Positions 1-9,229 of a DNA stretch of 64,000 nt are shown here, piece after piece (within the stretch, counting starts at the first letter, position 1; each line of letters starts with the position of its first letter). This stretch comes from Pseudomonas triticicola (lineage in GTDB: Bacteria > Pseudomonadota > Gammaproteobacteria > Pseudomonadales > Pseudomonadaceae): positions 2,517,001 to 2,581,000 of the forward strand of contig NZ_JAHSTX010000001.1 in assembly GCF_019145375.1 (NCBI RefSeq), given 5' to 3'. Under the pieces are notes generated by a model, which ran no database searches, was not told where the DNA came from, and worked only from the letters and a program-made list of their open reading frames with translations. A program made the translations under genes and the position numbers.

Positions 1-1
1 A

Positions 2-2266
2 ATGTCCGCCCCTGAGGACCGCAGCGACCTCCAACTTCTGGCCCGCTACATTCAACCCCCCGATCGCCGCAGCGTCGTACTGTTTGCTCACCGCCTTCAA
101 GACATCGTAACTGGCGGCCGCCCCCCTGAGCCTGTTGATCGCTCTGCCGCCTTTGGACAATACGTACAAGCCGCCAACGCCGACAAGTCTGGCCAAATCT
201 CCCAATCCACTGACGGGATTGAGCATTTCTATGGCCGACACACCGATGACGTTGACCGACCTCAGTACCCTGGCTCCGGCAGAAACGGCAGTACGTCCGA
301 TCTTCAGGAGTTTTCCGGCAGTTGCAGCGCCAGCAGTGAGAAATCCGAATACGTCCAGCAGCAGATCAAATGCTGCCTCGCCATAACTGCCGGCCTGAAG
401 ATTGACTATCGCAGAACGGAAAGGAATCAGGTTCAGCAGAAAATCGTTCAAGGGCCTGGGAGCGAAATACGCATCTAACGGGGTTTGCCCGCGTGCCAAT
501 TGTTTTATTGCAGGATCATCGAGATCAAGGTGCTGGAGAAATACATCGGCAATGCAACGGGCCCGAGCGCTGTGGAAGCTGTTCAACAGCGAGTCGTTCG
601 AAGATCGCTCGTGATCGAGATCATTTCCGGTGTCTCGTGGTTTAAGCTCTTTGGTCGCAAAGTATTTGTTGGCATCTCTTGATTGCCTGCTCTTCGCTCT
701 GTACAGGTTCGCCTGTGCAATCGTACCTTTCTCGAAATTGATCTCGTACGCTTGAAAGTTTCCGCGCAACTCGGTTCTGAGGAGCAGCCAAGGCTCTTTT
801 TGTTCCGGACTATTATTGAAAAAACCGTCGGATGTATACGAACTTTCCTGGAAGAAGGTGAGTTTTGCGAATTGCAGAGTCTTCCTGTCTGCCAATGGAA
901 GCTGCGCGATCATGTGCCTGATCGTTGTAGCGACGGCAGATTTTTTTTCTCTGATTGCAGTGGCGAACTGCTCTTCGAAAACCGCCAGTACGCCAAATGT
1001 CGGATTATCGTTTACAGCGTCTAGCGGGAGGCGAGCGTCGCTTGACGTGAGGGGCCGCAGATTGGGCAGGTCCATCATCGCGTAATCCAGAAGCGAATGA
1101 GTCCCGGCGAATCCTCTTTGGCCGCTCTCCCCTCGATAGATATCTGTACTGAGCGCCTTCACTTCAAACAGCGCGCCTAGATCACCGAATCGCTTCTTCA
1201 GGATTGTCAGTGCGATTTCTCTGCGCGTTGGTAGCTCCCGGGTAAGTATGCTGGAGGCAGTAAGCCGCTCATCAAGTTGTGCGTTGAATGCGTTTCTCGC
1301 CGCTTCAAGCGTCGCGACCGTGTACGTATCATCGTGGTTTTTTTTTATCACTCCGTTGGCTATTGCCCAATCCAGTACTGAAACTGTCTGGGCGCGTTGA
1401 GTGGCGGCGGTATCGATCTCGCGAAATTGATCAGCATCACTCATGACCTGAGCGAACGTCATGTCGAGAACCTTGCCCGGGTGCAAAGCCTCTATCGTCA
1501 TTGCCGCGATCGTCACGTTGGCCCAGGCCTGACTGCCGATGGTTACATTAGGAGGAATCTTCTGAATCAACAGAGACGGGGCAATTCTGGCAATCAGGAT
1601 GCGGGCACCGACTTGTGCCATTGCGGCGCTGGTGCGACCGGTCGATCTCAAGTGCTCAGCAAGACCATCCACGACCGCGCGAGGAGCCTCTCCCCAATAC
1701 TGCTCACTGGCCAGATCAAAACCAGCGATTTTATTGCGATCGGGGGCGAAGATTGATTCAGGATCCATCTGCAGAGCAATTCCGGCCAGCAGGTAATCCG
1801 TGACGCTGCTATCGCTTTCCATGCCCTGCATTTTATGTTGCAGCGCTTTGCCCATCAGCTGCCCCTGGGGAGAACCGACCAACGCCTCCAGCATCTTCGC
1901 CGGCTCATGCTGCGCCATTATGGGGATGGGGTCGCAATAGTTCAGGAACTCCAGCACACCGCCTTTGGTTTGCATGACCAGCGGCTGATCGCCCAAATGG
2001 TGTTGATGGCTCATTGTGACAAGACGCAAGCGGCGCTGCTCGTCCGTGCTCAAGGGAATCGACCATGACAACGCTCCTCCGAGATTGCCCAAGGGGCGCA
2101 CCTCGGCGCTGGCGGTTTTGGCGAGGTCGGCAGGTAACGCACTACCGCCGTTTGATCGCTCCAGCGGGGTCAACGACTCGACTTTGTCGGGGGGTGGGTG
2201 CGCGTGGTTATCAGATGTACGGGCTACTGACGGAAGATGTGTGGGTGCTGGGGTAATGCCGGTCAT
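2..2266 (-). CDS. Large DUF6543/dermonecrotic-toxin-like protein, N-terminal part (runs off left edge)
   Basis: The reverse strand is open without a stop from an ATG at 2266 to the window edge, about 755 codons, so the protein is larger than what is seen. The start MTGITPAPTHLPS has an AGG about 8 nt upstream. No signal peptide is visible. The N-terminal half is mostly helical-looking. Near residues 615-700 it reads NDFLLNLIPFRSAIVNLQ, then GEAAFDLLLDVFGFLTAG and a Gly/Ala-rich hydrophobic stretch. I associate this segment with very large Pseudomonas proteins annotated as DUF6543 or dermonecrotic toxin domain proteins, whose toxic or membrane-targeting domain lies further C-terminal, outside this window. 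Family assignment is by recognition only. Forward-strand ORFs in this stretch are short and unlike proteins. No secretion genes are visible nearby. Confidence 0.7.
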   Translation of the reverse strand, partial: MTGITPAPTHLPSVARTSDNHAHPPPDKVESLTPLERSNGGSALPADLAKTASAEVRPLGNLGGALSWSIPLSTDEQRRLRLVTMSHQHHLGDQPLVMQTKGGVLEFLNYCDPIPIMAQHEPAKMLEALVGSPQGQLMGKALQHKMQGMESDSSVTDYLLAGIALQMDPESIFAPDRNKIAGFDLASEQYWGEAPRAVVDGLAEHLRSTGRTSAAMAQVGARILIARIAPSLLIQKIPPNVTIGSQAWANVTIAAMTIEALHPGKVLDMTFAQVMSDADQFREIDTAATQRAQTVSVLDWAIANGVIKKNHDDTYTVATLEAARNAFNAQLDERLTASSILTRELPTRREIALTILKKRFGDLGALFEVKALSTDIYRGESGQRGFAGTHSLLDYAMMDLPNLRPLTSSDARLPLDAVNDNPTFGVLAVFEEQFATAIREKKSAVATTIRHMIAQLPLADRKTLQFAKLTFFQESSYTSDGFFNNSPEQKEPWLLLRTELRGNFQAYEINFEKGTIAQANLYRAKSRQSRDANKYFATKELKPRDTGNDLDHERSSNDSLLNSFHSARARCIADVFLQHLDLDDPAIKQLARGQTPLDAYFAPRPLNDFLLNLIPFRSAIVNLQAGSYGEAAFDLLLDVFGFLTAGAATAGKLLKIGRTAVSAGARVLRSVNVIGVSAIEMLNPVSGLGDLARLVGVGGLYVLSKGGRAINRLRGAAASYDVLKAVSKQYDAAAIGGLNVAGQKLEVAAVLRGGH

Positions 2267-2430
2267 GAAAAATACCTGTCCTTGGTAAAAAGTCATCCTG
2301 CTGTACTGCTCTCAGGGAATGTACTTGCCAATCCGATATGCAGTCATCCCGCGCCCGCGGTGAATTTGATTCAAATTATCTTCGCAGTCCCTCCGGGCGA
2401 GCTTGCTCACAAGCAGCCCTCACGCTTTGG

Positions 2431-3579
2431 TCAAAGCCCCATCTGCTTGCTGATGATTTCGTTCATCACTTCCCGCGTTCCGCCGCCAATCGACAGAATG
2501 CGGTTATCCCGATACAGCCGCTCCACCAGGCTTTCACGCATGTAACCGAGCCCGCCAAGAATCTGCACGGCTTCGGTGGTGATCCGGTCCGAGGTGTCGG
2601 TGGCGAAGTTCTTCGCCATGGAAATTTCCTTGATTACGCTGTGCCCCGCCGCCATTTTCGCCGCTTGCCGATATGTGAACTCGCGCGACACTTCCAGCGC
2701 CGTGGCCATTTCGGCGAGCCGATGTTTGATCACCTGAAATTTGCCGATGGGTTTGCCGAACGCCTCACGCTCGCGCGCCCACTTCAGGCTCTCCTCCAGC
2801 GCCAATTGCGCCGTCATGTTGGCCATCAATGCCAGCGCCAGGCGTTCGCTCTGAAAATTGCCCATGATGCAGGCGAAGCCCATGTTCTCGGCGCCGATCA
2901 GGTTGCCTGCCGGCACGCGGCAATCGTCGAAGAACAATTCAGCGGTGTCCGACGCCCACCAGCCCATTTTCTTCAATTGCCGACCGACACTGAAACCCGG
3001 CGTGCCCTTCTCGATCAGCAACAAACTGATGCCGCCAAACCCCGGCGCACCGGTGCGCACCGCGACCGTGTAGAAATCCGCGCGCACGCCGCTGGTGATG
3101 AAGGTTTTGCTGCCACTGACCCGGTAGAAGTCACCGTCACGCACGGCGCGGGTTTGCAGGTTGGCGACGTCGGAACCGCCGCCGGGCTCGGTCACCGCCA
3201 GGGCGCTGATCTTTTCGCCGCTGAGCACTTGGGGGACGACCCGCTCGCGAACTTCTGGCCGCGCCCATTTGACGATCGGCGGCAAACCGATATCCAGCGA
3301 ACCCAACCCCGCCACCAGCCCGCCTGAGCCACAGCGCATCAGCTCCTCACTGGCGGCGACCTTGGCGAACAGATCGCCTTCATGGCTGCCGCCAAGCGCT
3401 TCGGGGTAACCAATACCGAGAATGCCCGCCGCACCGGCCTTGAGGTACAGCTGACGGGGAAAGCTTTCGGCTTCTTCCCACTGATTGATGTCCGGCAGGA
3501 TCTCGCGTTCGACGAAACGTCTGACGCTGTCGCGGACCAATTGGTGGCTGGGGTCGAAGTATTCCTGAAAGGCAGGCAT
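2431..3579 (-). CDS. Acyl-CoA dehydrogenase family protein
   Basis: A 382-residue flavoprotein of usual family length, expected to oxidise an acyl-CoA to the 2,3-enoyl-CoA and pass electrons to ETF. The FAD/substrate motif VTEPGGGSD lies near residues 129-137, and the C-terminal four-helix domain carries QILGGLGYMRE. The glutamate seen in the C-terminal motif of medium-chain enzymes (YEGT) is replaced: this protein has GGGT near residue 364. A glutamate is instead present in SERL (E245), the helix-G position used as catalytic base by isovaleryl-CoA and long-chain enzymes, which favours that type of chemistry. The substrate is not predictable. It is followed by a short gap before the toxin-like gene and preceded by a REP pair, so it is probably transcribed alone. 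ATG start at 3579. Confidence 0.9.
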   Translation of the reverse strand: MPAFQEYFDPSHQLVRDSVRRFVEREILPDINQWEEAESFPRQLYLKAGAAGILGIGYPEALGGSHEGDLFAKVAASEELMRCGSGGLVAGLGSLDIGLPPIVKWARPEVRERVVPQVLSGEKISALAVTEPGGGSDVANLQTRAVRDGDFYRVSGSKTFITSGVRADFYTVAVRTGAPGFGGISLLLIEKGTPGFSVGRQLKKMGWWASDTAELFFDDCRVPAGNLIGAENMGFACIMGNFQSERLALALMANMTAQLALEESLKWAREREAFGKPIGKFQVIKHRLAEMATALEVSREFTYRQAAKMAAGHSVIKEISMAKNFATDTSDRITTEAVQILGGLGYMRESLVERLYRDNRILSIGGGTREVMNEIISKQMGL

Positions 3580-3672
3580 GGGCGAGCTCCACGGAAGGGT
3601 TCGCCGACGTTAACCGAGCGCTTGCTTGGTTATCAATGAAATTGTGTGAATCAGATGGACCGCGGCGCGCCA

Positions 3673-3748
3673 TTCGCGAGCAGGCTCGCTCTCACAGGGG
3701 ATTTGTGAACGACACAAAACCAATGTGGGAGCGAGCCTGCTCGCGAAG
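3673..3748. repeat. REP pair (REPIN)
   Basis: Two inverted copies of the Pseudomonas REP core (GCGAGCCTGCTCGCG with a GTGGGA flank), at 3673-3697 and 3724-3748, between recR and the acyl-CoA dehydrogenase gene. Confidence 0.92.
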
Positions 3749-3771
3749 GCGTCAGTTCAGACGCCGCAAAT

Positions 3772-4374
3772 TCAGAGGGAAATCGGTTTACGCCCGGCAA
3801 ACGAATGCGCCAGCGTGCCGCCGTCGACCAGCTCTAGTTCACCGCCCAATGGTACGCCGTGGGCAATCCGCGAGGCGACCAGGCCTTTGTTGTTGAGCAA
3901 CTGCGCGATGTAATGCGCCGTCGCTTCGCCTTCGACCGTCGGGTTGGTGGCGAGGATGACTTCGGTAAAGGTCCCCGCCTCTTCTATCCGCGCCATCAGT
4001 TGCGGAATCCCGATCGCTTCCGGCCCCAGGCCATCCAGCGGCGACAAGTGCCCCTTGAGCACGAAATAGCGGCCACGGAAGCCGGTCTGCTCCACCGCAT
4101 AAACGTCCATCGGCCCTTCGACTACGCACAGCAGTGTGTCATCGCGGCGCGGGTCGGCGCATTGCGGGCACAGATCGTCTTCGGTCAGCGTGCGGCACTG
4201 GCGGCAATGGCCGACGCCTTCCATGGCCTGGCTCAAGGCCTGGGCCAGACGGGTGCCGCCGCTGCGATCACGTTCGAGCAACTGCAACGCCATGCGCTGA
4301 GCGGTTTTCTGACCCACGCCTGGCAAGGTGCGCAGAGCGTCGATCAGTTGGCGAATCAAGGGGCTGAAGCTCAT
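3772..4374 (-). CDS. recR: Recombination mediator RecR
   Basis: A 200-residue protein of normal RecR length. It acts in the RecFOR pathway, helping load RecA on SSB-coated gapped DNA. Visible domains in order: N-terminal helix-hairpin-helix ([16 protein letters not shown], about 15-30), the four-cysteine zinc finger ([16 protein letters not shown], 57-72), a Toprim domain ([15 protein letters not shown], with the [10 protein letters not shown] segment), and the C-terminal [17 protein letters not shown] motif. In many bacteria recR directly follows ybaB; here a 1-kb oxidoreductase gene and a REP pair separate them, although all are on the same strand. ATG start. Confidence 0.98.
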   Translation of the reverse strand: MSFSPLIRQLIDALRTLPGVGQKTAQRMALQLLERDRSGGTRLAQALSQAMEGVGHCRQCRTLTEDDLCPQCADPRRDDTLLCVVEGPMDVYAVEQTGFRGRYFVLKGHLSPLDGLGPEAIGIPQLMARIEEAGTFTEVILATNPTVEGEATAHYIAQLLNNKGLVASRIAHGVPLGGELELVDGGTLAHSFAGRKPISL

Positions 4375-4440
4375 GGGTAAACAGTCCGACTAAACAACGA
4401 GACGCGGTTTATACCCGCGCCTCTGGCCAGCGTCAAATCC

Positions 4441-5475
4441 TCAGTCCTGGGCGACCCGGACCACCAGTTTGCCGAAGTTGCGCCCTTCCAGCAGACCGAT
4501 GAACGCCTCGGGCGCCTGCTCCAGGCCTTCGACCACATCCTCGCGGAACTTGACCTTGCCGTCGCGTACCCACGGCACCATGTGGCTGATGAATTCCGGC
4601 TGACGATCACCGTAATCGTCGAAGACGATGAAGCCCTGAATACGCACACGCTTGGTGAGCAATGTGCGTTGCAGCATCGGCAGGCGATCCGGGCCGGTCG
4701 GCGCTTCGGCGGCGTTGTAACCGGCGATCAGGCCGCACAACGGGATGCGCGCCTTGGGATTGAGCAACGGCACGACGGCATCAAAGACATGGCCGCCGAC
4801 GTTCTCATAATAAATGTCGATGCCGTTCGGACAGGCTTTGGCCAACTGTTTGGCGAAGTCATCGGCCTTGTGGTCGATGCAGGCATCAAAACCCAGCTCC
4901 TCAACGACGTATTTGCACTTCTCGGCACCACCGGCCACGCCGACCGCGCGCAGGCCTTTGATCTTCGCCACTTGCCCGACCACCGAGCCGACGGCGCCGG
5001 ACGCCGCAGCCACCACCAGGGTTTCGCCTTCTTTCGGCTGACCGATGTCCATCAGGCCCATGTACGCGGTCATGCCCGGCATGCCCAGTACGCCGAGGGC
5101 CATCGACGGGCTCGGCAGGCCAGCCGGGATCGGCATGATGTTGCGACCGTCGCTGATGCTGTGGCTTTGCCAACCGGTGGCGCCAACCACCAGATCACCG
5201 GTGTGGAATTTCGGATGATTGGACTGCTCGACCCGGCTGACCGCGCCGCCAGTCATGACTTCGCCGATTTGCACCGGCGCGGCGTAGGACGGTGCGTCGC
5301 TCATACGTCCGCGCATGTACGGGTCAAGCGACAGGTACATGGTTTTCAGCAGCACCTGACCGTCCTGCAGATCCGGCAGCGCCTCGCGCTCGAGACGAAA
5401 GTTCTCCGGGGTCGGCGCGCCGCTCGGGCGCGAGGCGAGGACGAAGCGTTGATTGAGGGTGAGAGGGTCGGACAT
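4441..5475 (-). CDS. NADP-dependent MDR-family oxidoreductase (CurA/leukotriene B4 dehydrogenase-like)
   Basis: A 344-residue zinc-independent medium-chain reductase, expected to reduce an activated double bond with NADPH in the cytoplasm. It begins with the family's N-terminal segment (LNQRFVLASRPSGAPTPENF). The Rossmann fold is marked by AASGAVGSVVGQVAKIKG near residues 155-172, and YENVGG lies near 225. The zinc-binding cysteines of alcohol dehydrogenases are absent. The length fits the curcumin/2-alkenal reductase group. It lies between ybaB and recR on the same strand, 66 nt from recR, and is separated from ybaB by a strong terminator and a REP pair. The physiological substrate is unknown. 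Confidence 0.9.
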   Translation of the reverse strand: MSDPLTLNQRFVLASRPSGAPTPENFRLEREALPDLQDGQVLLKTMYLSLDPYMRGRMSDAPSYAAPVQIGEVMTGGAVSRVEQSNHPKFHTGDLVVGATGWQSHSISDGRNIMPIPAGLPSPSMALGVLGMPGMTAYMGLMDIGQPKEGETLVVAAASGAVGSVVGQVAKIKGLRAVGVAGGAEKCKYVVEELGFDACIDHKADDFAKQLAKACPNGIDIYYENVGGHVFDAVVPLLNPKARIPLCGLIAGYNAAEAPTGPDRLPMLQRTLLTKRVRIQGFIVFDDYGDRQPEFISHMVPWVRDGKVKFREDVVEGLEQAPEAFIGLLEGRNFGKLVVRVAQD

Positions 5476-5574
5476 GTCAGCGTCTCCTGTGAATGGGGAA
5501 TTCGGTGTATAGGGAGCAGACCTTGGTAGCGGTGGTGTGTTCGATGTTTCTTCAGTTGTGCCGAGGTGAGTTCA

Positions 5575-5640
5575 TTCGCGAGCAGGCTCGCTCCCACAGG
5601 GGGATGCATTCCAAATGTGGGAGCGAGCCTGCTCGCGAAG
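5575..5640. repeat. REP pair (REPIN)
   Basis: Inverted REP copies at 5575-5599 and 5615-5640 with a short spacer, upstream of the oxidoreductase gene. Confidence 0.92.
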
Positions 5641-5679
5641 GCGTCAGTCCAGCCGGCATATGTCCATCAGGCAGAAACA

Positions 5680-5708
5680 AAAATGCCAGGCACAATGCCT
5701 GGCATTTT
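5680..5708. terminator. Bidirectional intrinsic terminator after ybaB
   Basis: A perfect 13-bp stem (AAAATGCCAGGCA with its complement) and a 3-nt loop, flanked by A-runs and T-runs so it works on either strand. It sits 30 nt beyond the ybaB stop and should end the dnaX-ybaB transcript before the oxidoreductase/recR genes. Confidence 0.85.
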
Positions 5709-5737
5709 GTGTAGCTCATCTGCCGCCCAAAGGCGAA

Positions 5738-6076
5738 TCAGAATGGCAGTTTCATACCCGCTGGCAGGTTCATGCCGGCGGTCATGCTGCCCATTTTTTC
5801 CTGGCTGTTGGCTTCGATCTTGCGCACGGCGTCGTTGACGGCGGCAGCGACCACGGCTTCCAGCATCTCTTTGTCGTCTTCGCTCAGGCCTTCGACCAGG
5901 CTTGGGTCGATGCTCACGCTTTTGACGTCGTGACGACCGGTCATCACCACGGTGACCATGTCGCCGCCGGCCTTGCCGGTGACTTCGGCGTTGGCCAGTT
6001 CTTCCTGCATCTTGGCCATTTTTTCCTGCATCTGCTGCGCCTGCTTCATCAGGCCGGCCATGCCACCTTTCATCAT
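5738..6076 (-). CDS. YbaB/EbfC nucleoid-associated protein
   Basis: A 112-residue small DNA-binding protein that forms dimers and associates with the nucleoid. The N-terminal helix is Met/Gln/Lys-rich ([20 protein letters not shown]), followed by the family core [23 protein letters not shown] and an acidic [10 protein letters not shown] helix. I chose the ATG at 6076. The upstream GTG at 6083-6085 lies inside the Shine-Dalgarno sequence GAGGTGA, which is placed ideally (6 nt) for 6076. It follows dnaX by about 65 nt on the same strand, the usual dnaX-ybaB arrangement. Confidence 0.95.
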   Translation of the reverse strand: MMKGGMAGLMKQAQQMQEKMAKMQEELANAEVTGKAGGDMVTVVMTGRHDVKSVSIDPSLVEGLSEDDKEMLEAVVAAAVNDAVRKIEANSQEKMGSMTAGMNLPAGMKLPF

Positions 6077-6142
6077 GGGAATCACCTCAAACGTACTTGG
6101 ATAAAACAGCGCCCGGCCATCTTGGCCGAGTACCTTCAGTTA

Positions 6143-8227
6143 TTAGCCTTGGGTGACCAAGGCGTCGACAGGTTCAATAGTATCGCTTCGCACCACCGCG
6201 CCGAACTGCTGAACCATCTGCTGGATGAACGGATCACCGTGGATCGATTCCTCCGCCTCACGCTGGCGATTGGCGCGGCGGCGCGAGGCGGCCTGGGCCG
6301 GGGTTTCCTGCTCAGGCTTGATCAGCTCGATGGTCAGCGTCAGCGTGCGCCCGTGGAATTGGTTCAACGCGTCGTTGAGACGACGCTGTTGCGTGGCGTT
6401 GAACAGGGCGCTATGGGCCGGGTCAAGGTGCATCAGCCAGTGGTCGCCGTCGACCGCAATCAATGTGCAGTTGGCGGCGATGCTGCCGGTCATGCCGGAA
6501 ATCGGCAGTTTCGGGAACAGCTCCAGCCATTGCAGGGCCAGGCCGGTGGCCGGCGCGGCGGCAGGTTCCGGCTCGGGTTCAGGCTCAGGATCGGCGGCGT
6601 GTTCGCTGGCCAGTTCGTCGAGGTAGCTGTAGGCCGAATCCATGTCCGGCTCGATGTAGTCTTCATCCAGCGGCGGTTCGTCGTCCAGGTCCATGCCCGG
6701 CGTAGCGGCATCGACGTCGGCGACGGACGGTTCGGGAATTGGCGCAGCGGCCCACTCCGGCGCATCCGGCACCACGCTGTCCGGGGTCGGCAGCGGCATC
6801 GGCGGCAGCTCGGGCTGCTCGCCAGCGGTTTCCAGCACTGGTTCGACAGCGGGTTGCTGAACGGGCGCCGGCTCGGGCTCGGCTTCCACCGGATCGTTCC
6901 ACGGCAGATCGACCACGGCTTCGACGGCGACTGGCTCAGGCTCCGGTTGTGCTTCGACAACCGGCGCCACAGGTTCTGGCTCGGCAACCGGCGCCGCTAC
7001 TGGTGCGGGCGCAGGTGTGGGCGCAACAGCCGCAGCGACCACCGGCGCAGGCTTCGGGGCGGCAGCCACTGAGTTTGCGGAATCAACTGTGGCCTGGCTG
7101 ATCCCCACTGGCTTTAGCGGTTGCCTCGGCGCGTCCGCCGTATCCGCCGGGCGGAACGCGAGCATCCGCAGCAAGACCATTTCGAAACCGCCGCGCGGGT
7201 CCGGCGCCAGCGGCAAATCGCGGCGACCGATCAGGCCCATCTGGTAATAGAACTGCACATCTTCGGCCGGCAGTGCCTGGGCCAGGGCCAATACGCGATC
7301 ACGGTCGCCGTGGCCATTGTCGACCCCTTCCGGCAGCGCCTGAGCGATGGCCACGCGGTGCAGCACGTTAAGAATTTCCGAGAGCACGCCGTTCCAGTCC
7401 GGGCCTTGCTCGGCCAGATGCCGCACGGCTTCGAGCAGCGCCTTGGCATCGCCCTCGATCAGCGCATGCAGCACGTCATAGACCTGACCGTGATCCAGCG
7501 TGCCGAGCATCGCGCGCACGTCGGTGGCGAGGACCTTGCCTTCACCGAACGCGATGGCCTGATCGGTCAGGCTCATGGCGTCGCGCATCGAACCGTCAGC
7601 AGCGCGGCCGAGCAGCCACAGTGCATCGTCTTCGAACGGTACGTTTTCCGCAGTCAAAACGTGGGTCAAATGCTCGACCACACGCTCCGGCGTCATGTTC
7701 TTCAGGGAGAACTGCAGGCAACGCGAAAGAATCGTTGCCGGAAGTTTCTGCGGATCGGTGGTCGCCAGGATGAACTTGACGTAGGGCGGCGGCTCTTCGA
7801 GGGTTTTCAGCAGCGCATTGAAGGAATGGCTGGAAAGCATGTGCACTTCGTCGATCAGGTAGACCTTGAAGCGCCCACGACTTGGCGCGTACTGCACGTT
7901 GTCGAGCAGTTCGCGGGTGTCTTCGACTTTGGTGCGGCTGGCGGCGTCGATCTCGATCAGGTCGACAAAACGCCCCTCATCGATCTCGCGGCACACCGAA
8001 CACTCGCCGCAGGGACTGGAAGTGATCCCTGTCTCGCAGTTCAGGCACTTGGCAATGATCCGCGCGATGGTGGTCTTGCCGACCCCGCGCGTCCCGGTGA
8101 ACAGGTAGGCGTGGTGCAGCCGTTGGCTGTCCAAGGCATTGATCAGAGCCTTGAGCACATGGGTCTGGCCGACCATTTCGCGGAACGAGCGTGGACGCCA
8201 TTTACGTGCAAGAACCTGATAACTCAT
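6143..8227 (-). CDS. dnaX: DNA polymerase III subunit gamma/tau
   Basis: A 694-residue clamp-loader ATPase that couples the sliding clamp loader to the polymerase cores and helicase. The N-terminal AAA+ domain has Walker A GTRGVGKTT (about 45-53), a zinc module with four cysteines (CLNCETGITSSPCGECSVC, 64-82), Walker B LIDEVHMLS, and sensor ATTDPQKLP. Domain III ends near residue 365. A long Pro/Glu/Ala-rich linker (about 400-560) leads to the C-terminal tau domain (LQWLELFPKLPISGMTG). I saw no A-rich slippery heptamer, so a separate gamma product is not supported. ATG start; it heads the dnaX-ybaB unit. Confidence 0.98.
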   Translation of the reverse strand: MSYQVLARKWRPRSFREMVGQTHVLKALINALDSQRLHHAYLFTGTRGVGKTTIARIIAKCLNCETGITSSPCGECSVCREIDEGRFVDLIEIDAASRTKVEDTRELLDNVQYAPSRGRFKVYLIDEVHMLSSHSFNALLKTLEEPPPYVKFILATTDPQKLPATILSRCLQFSLKNMTPERVVEHLTHVLTAENVPFEDDALWLLGRAADGSMRDAMSLTDQAIAFGEGKVLATDVRAMLGTLDHGQVYDVLHALIEGDAKALLEAVRHLAEQGPDWNGVLSEILNVLHRVAIAQALPEGVDNGHGDRDRVLALAQALPAEDVQFYYQMGLIGRRDLPLAPDPRGGFEMVLLRMLAFRPADTADAPRQPLKPVGISQATVDSANSVAAAPKPAPVVAAAVAPTPAPAPVAAPVAEPEPVAPVVEAQPEPEPVAVEAVVDLPWNDPVEAEPEPAPVQQPAVEPVLETAGEQPELPPMPLPTPDSVVPDAPEWAAAPIPEPSVADVDAATPGMDLDDEPPLDEDYIEPDMDSAYSYLDELASEHAADPEPEPEPEPAAAPATGLALQWLELFPKLPISGMTGSIAANCTLIAVDGDHWLMHLDPAHSALFNATQQRRLNDALNQFHGRTLTLTIELIKPEQETPAQAASRRRANRQREAEESIHGDPFIQQMVQQFGAVVRSDTIEPVDALVTQG

Positions 8228-8372
8228 CGAAAACCGTCGCAGCGAAGGAAGCAGAAGCGGCTAATGCTAGCGGAGCAAGGGCAAAATTGCATCCGGTGTC
8301 CTCGTCTAAAATGGCTAAGCTGCATCAGCAGAGGCTTTTATCGGCTCGGGATGGGGAATTACCGGAGCGTCT

Positions 8373-9122
8373 ATGCGGTGGGCCGTGGCGGCATTGCTGG
8401 GTATCAGCCTCAACGCGATGGCAGCGCAAGCGCCGTTGCGCTTCGCCGTGCCGGACAGTTGGGCGATGCCGATGGTGCAACTGCAAGGCGGCAGACCGAC
8501 CCAGGGCATCCTGCACGACATCCTGCTCAGTCTGGCGACCCAGGTTGGCGCGCCGGCGCAATTCGTCGTCCTGCCGCGCGCGCGGGTACAGAGCGCCATG
8601 GAGCACGGCGACATCGACGTGCGCTGCTATGCCGCACAGTCGTGGCTGCCGAATCAGTCCGGCGATTACATCTGGAGCGTGCCGTTGTGGTTTCAGCGCG
8701 ACCTGCTGATCAGCCGCAAGGAACAACCGGCGCAGATCAATCCCGCCCAGTTGCCGCGCCAGGCCATCGGCACCGTCCTCGGTTACAGCTACCCTACCCT
8801 GCAACCGCTGTTCGACGCCGACCAGTTGCAACGCGAAGACGCGCGCAATCAGGAACAGGTACTGGAAAAGCTACTAGCCGGGCGATATCGCTATGCGGTG
8901 AGCAATCAGTGGACGCTGGACTGGATCAATCAGCGCCTGTTGCCGGAGCAGCAGCTGCAAGGGGTCGCGGTGCTGCAGGAACAGAATATCGGCTGCTATG
9001 TGAGAAATGATCCGAACGTGCCGGTGCAGCGGATTTTGCGCACGTTGCTGCGGATGAAAATGTCCGGCGAGATCGACGACATTATCCGGTTGTACACCGG
9101 CGCCTCTTCAACCACACCCTAA
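8373..9122 (+). CDS. Periplasmic solute-binding protein (SBP_bac_3-like)
   Basis: A 249-residue protein with a Sec signal peptide (MRWAVAALLGISLNAMAAQA, cleavage likely after AMA), then a domain like family-3 solute-binding proteins (APLRFAVPDSWAMP, GILHDILLSLATQVG, GHGDIDVR-like EHGDIDVRCYAA, and QAIGTVLGYSYPTL). It would lie in the periplasm and bind a small, perhaps amino-acid-like, solute. No permease or ATPase gene is adjacent, so it may be an orphan binding protein or act with a distant transporter or sensor. It is divergent from dnaX across 145 nt and is followed by a REP pair. Confidence 0.82.
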   Translation: MRWAVAALLGISLNAMAAQAPLRFAVPDSWAMPMVQLQGGRPTQGILHDILLSLATQVGAPAQFVVLPRARVQSAMEHGDIDVRCYAAQSWLPNQSGDYIWSVPLWFQRDLLISRKEQPAQINPAQLPRQAIGTVLGYSYPTLQPLFDADQLQREDARNQEQVLEKLLAGRYRYAVSNQWTLDWINQRLLPEQQLQGVAVLQEQNIGCYVRNDPNVPVQRILRTLLRMKMSGEIDDIIRLYTGASSTTP

Positions 9123-9127
9123 CCGCC

Positions 9128-9217
9128 TGTGGGAGCGAGCCTGCTCGCGAAAGCGGTATGTCAGGCGACACAGTTGTTGAACACGCCGACGCCTTCGCGA
9201 GCAGGCTCGCTCCCAAA
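9128..9217. repeat. REP pair (REPIN)
   Basis: Inverted REP copies at 9128-9152 and 9192-9217 between two convergent genes. The second copy ends CTCCCAAAG instead of CTCCCACAG. Confidence 0.9.
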
Positions 9218-9229
9218 GGGTTGGCCGGG

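Noticed and set aside
2..2288. Overlapping short forward-strand ORFs in the first 2.3 kb
   Set aside because: The reverse strand is continuously open through the whole stretch and reads as a plausible protein; the forward frames are short and unlike proteins.
6143..8227. Programmed frameshift producing a gamma form of DnaX
   Set aside because: No A-rich slippery heptamer was seen near the end of domain III.
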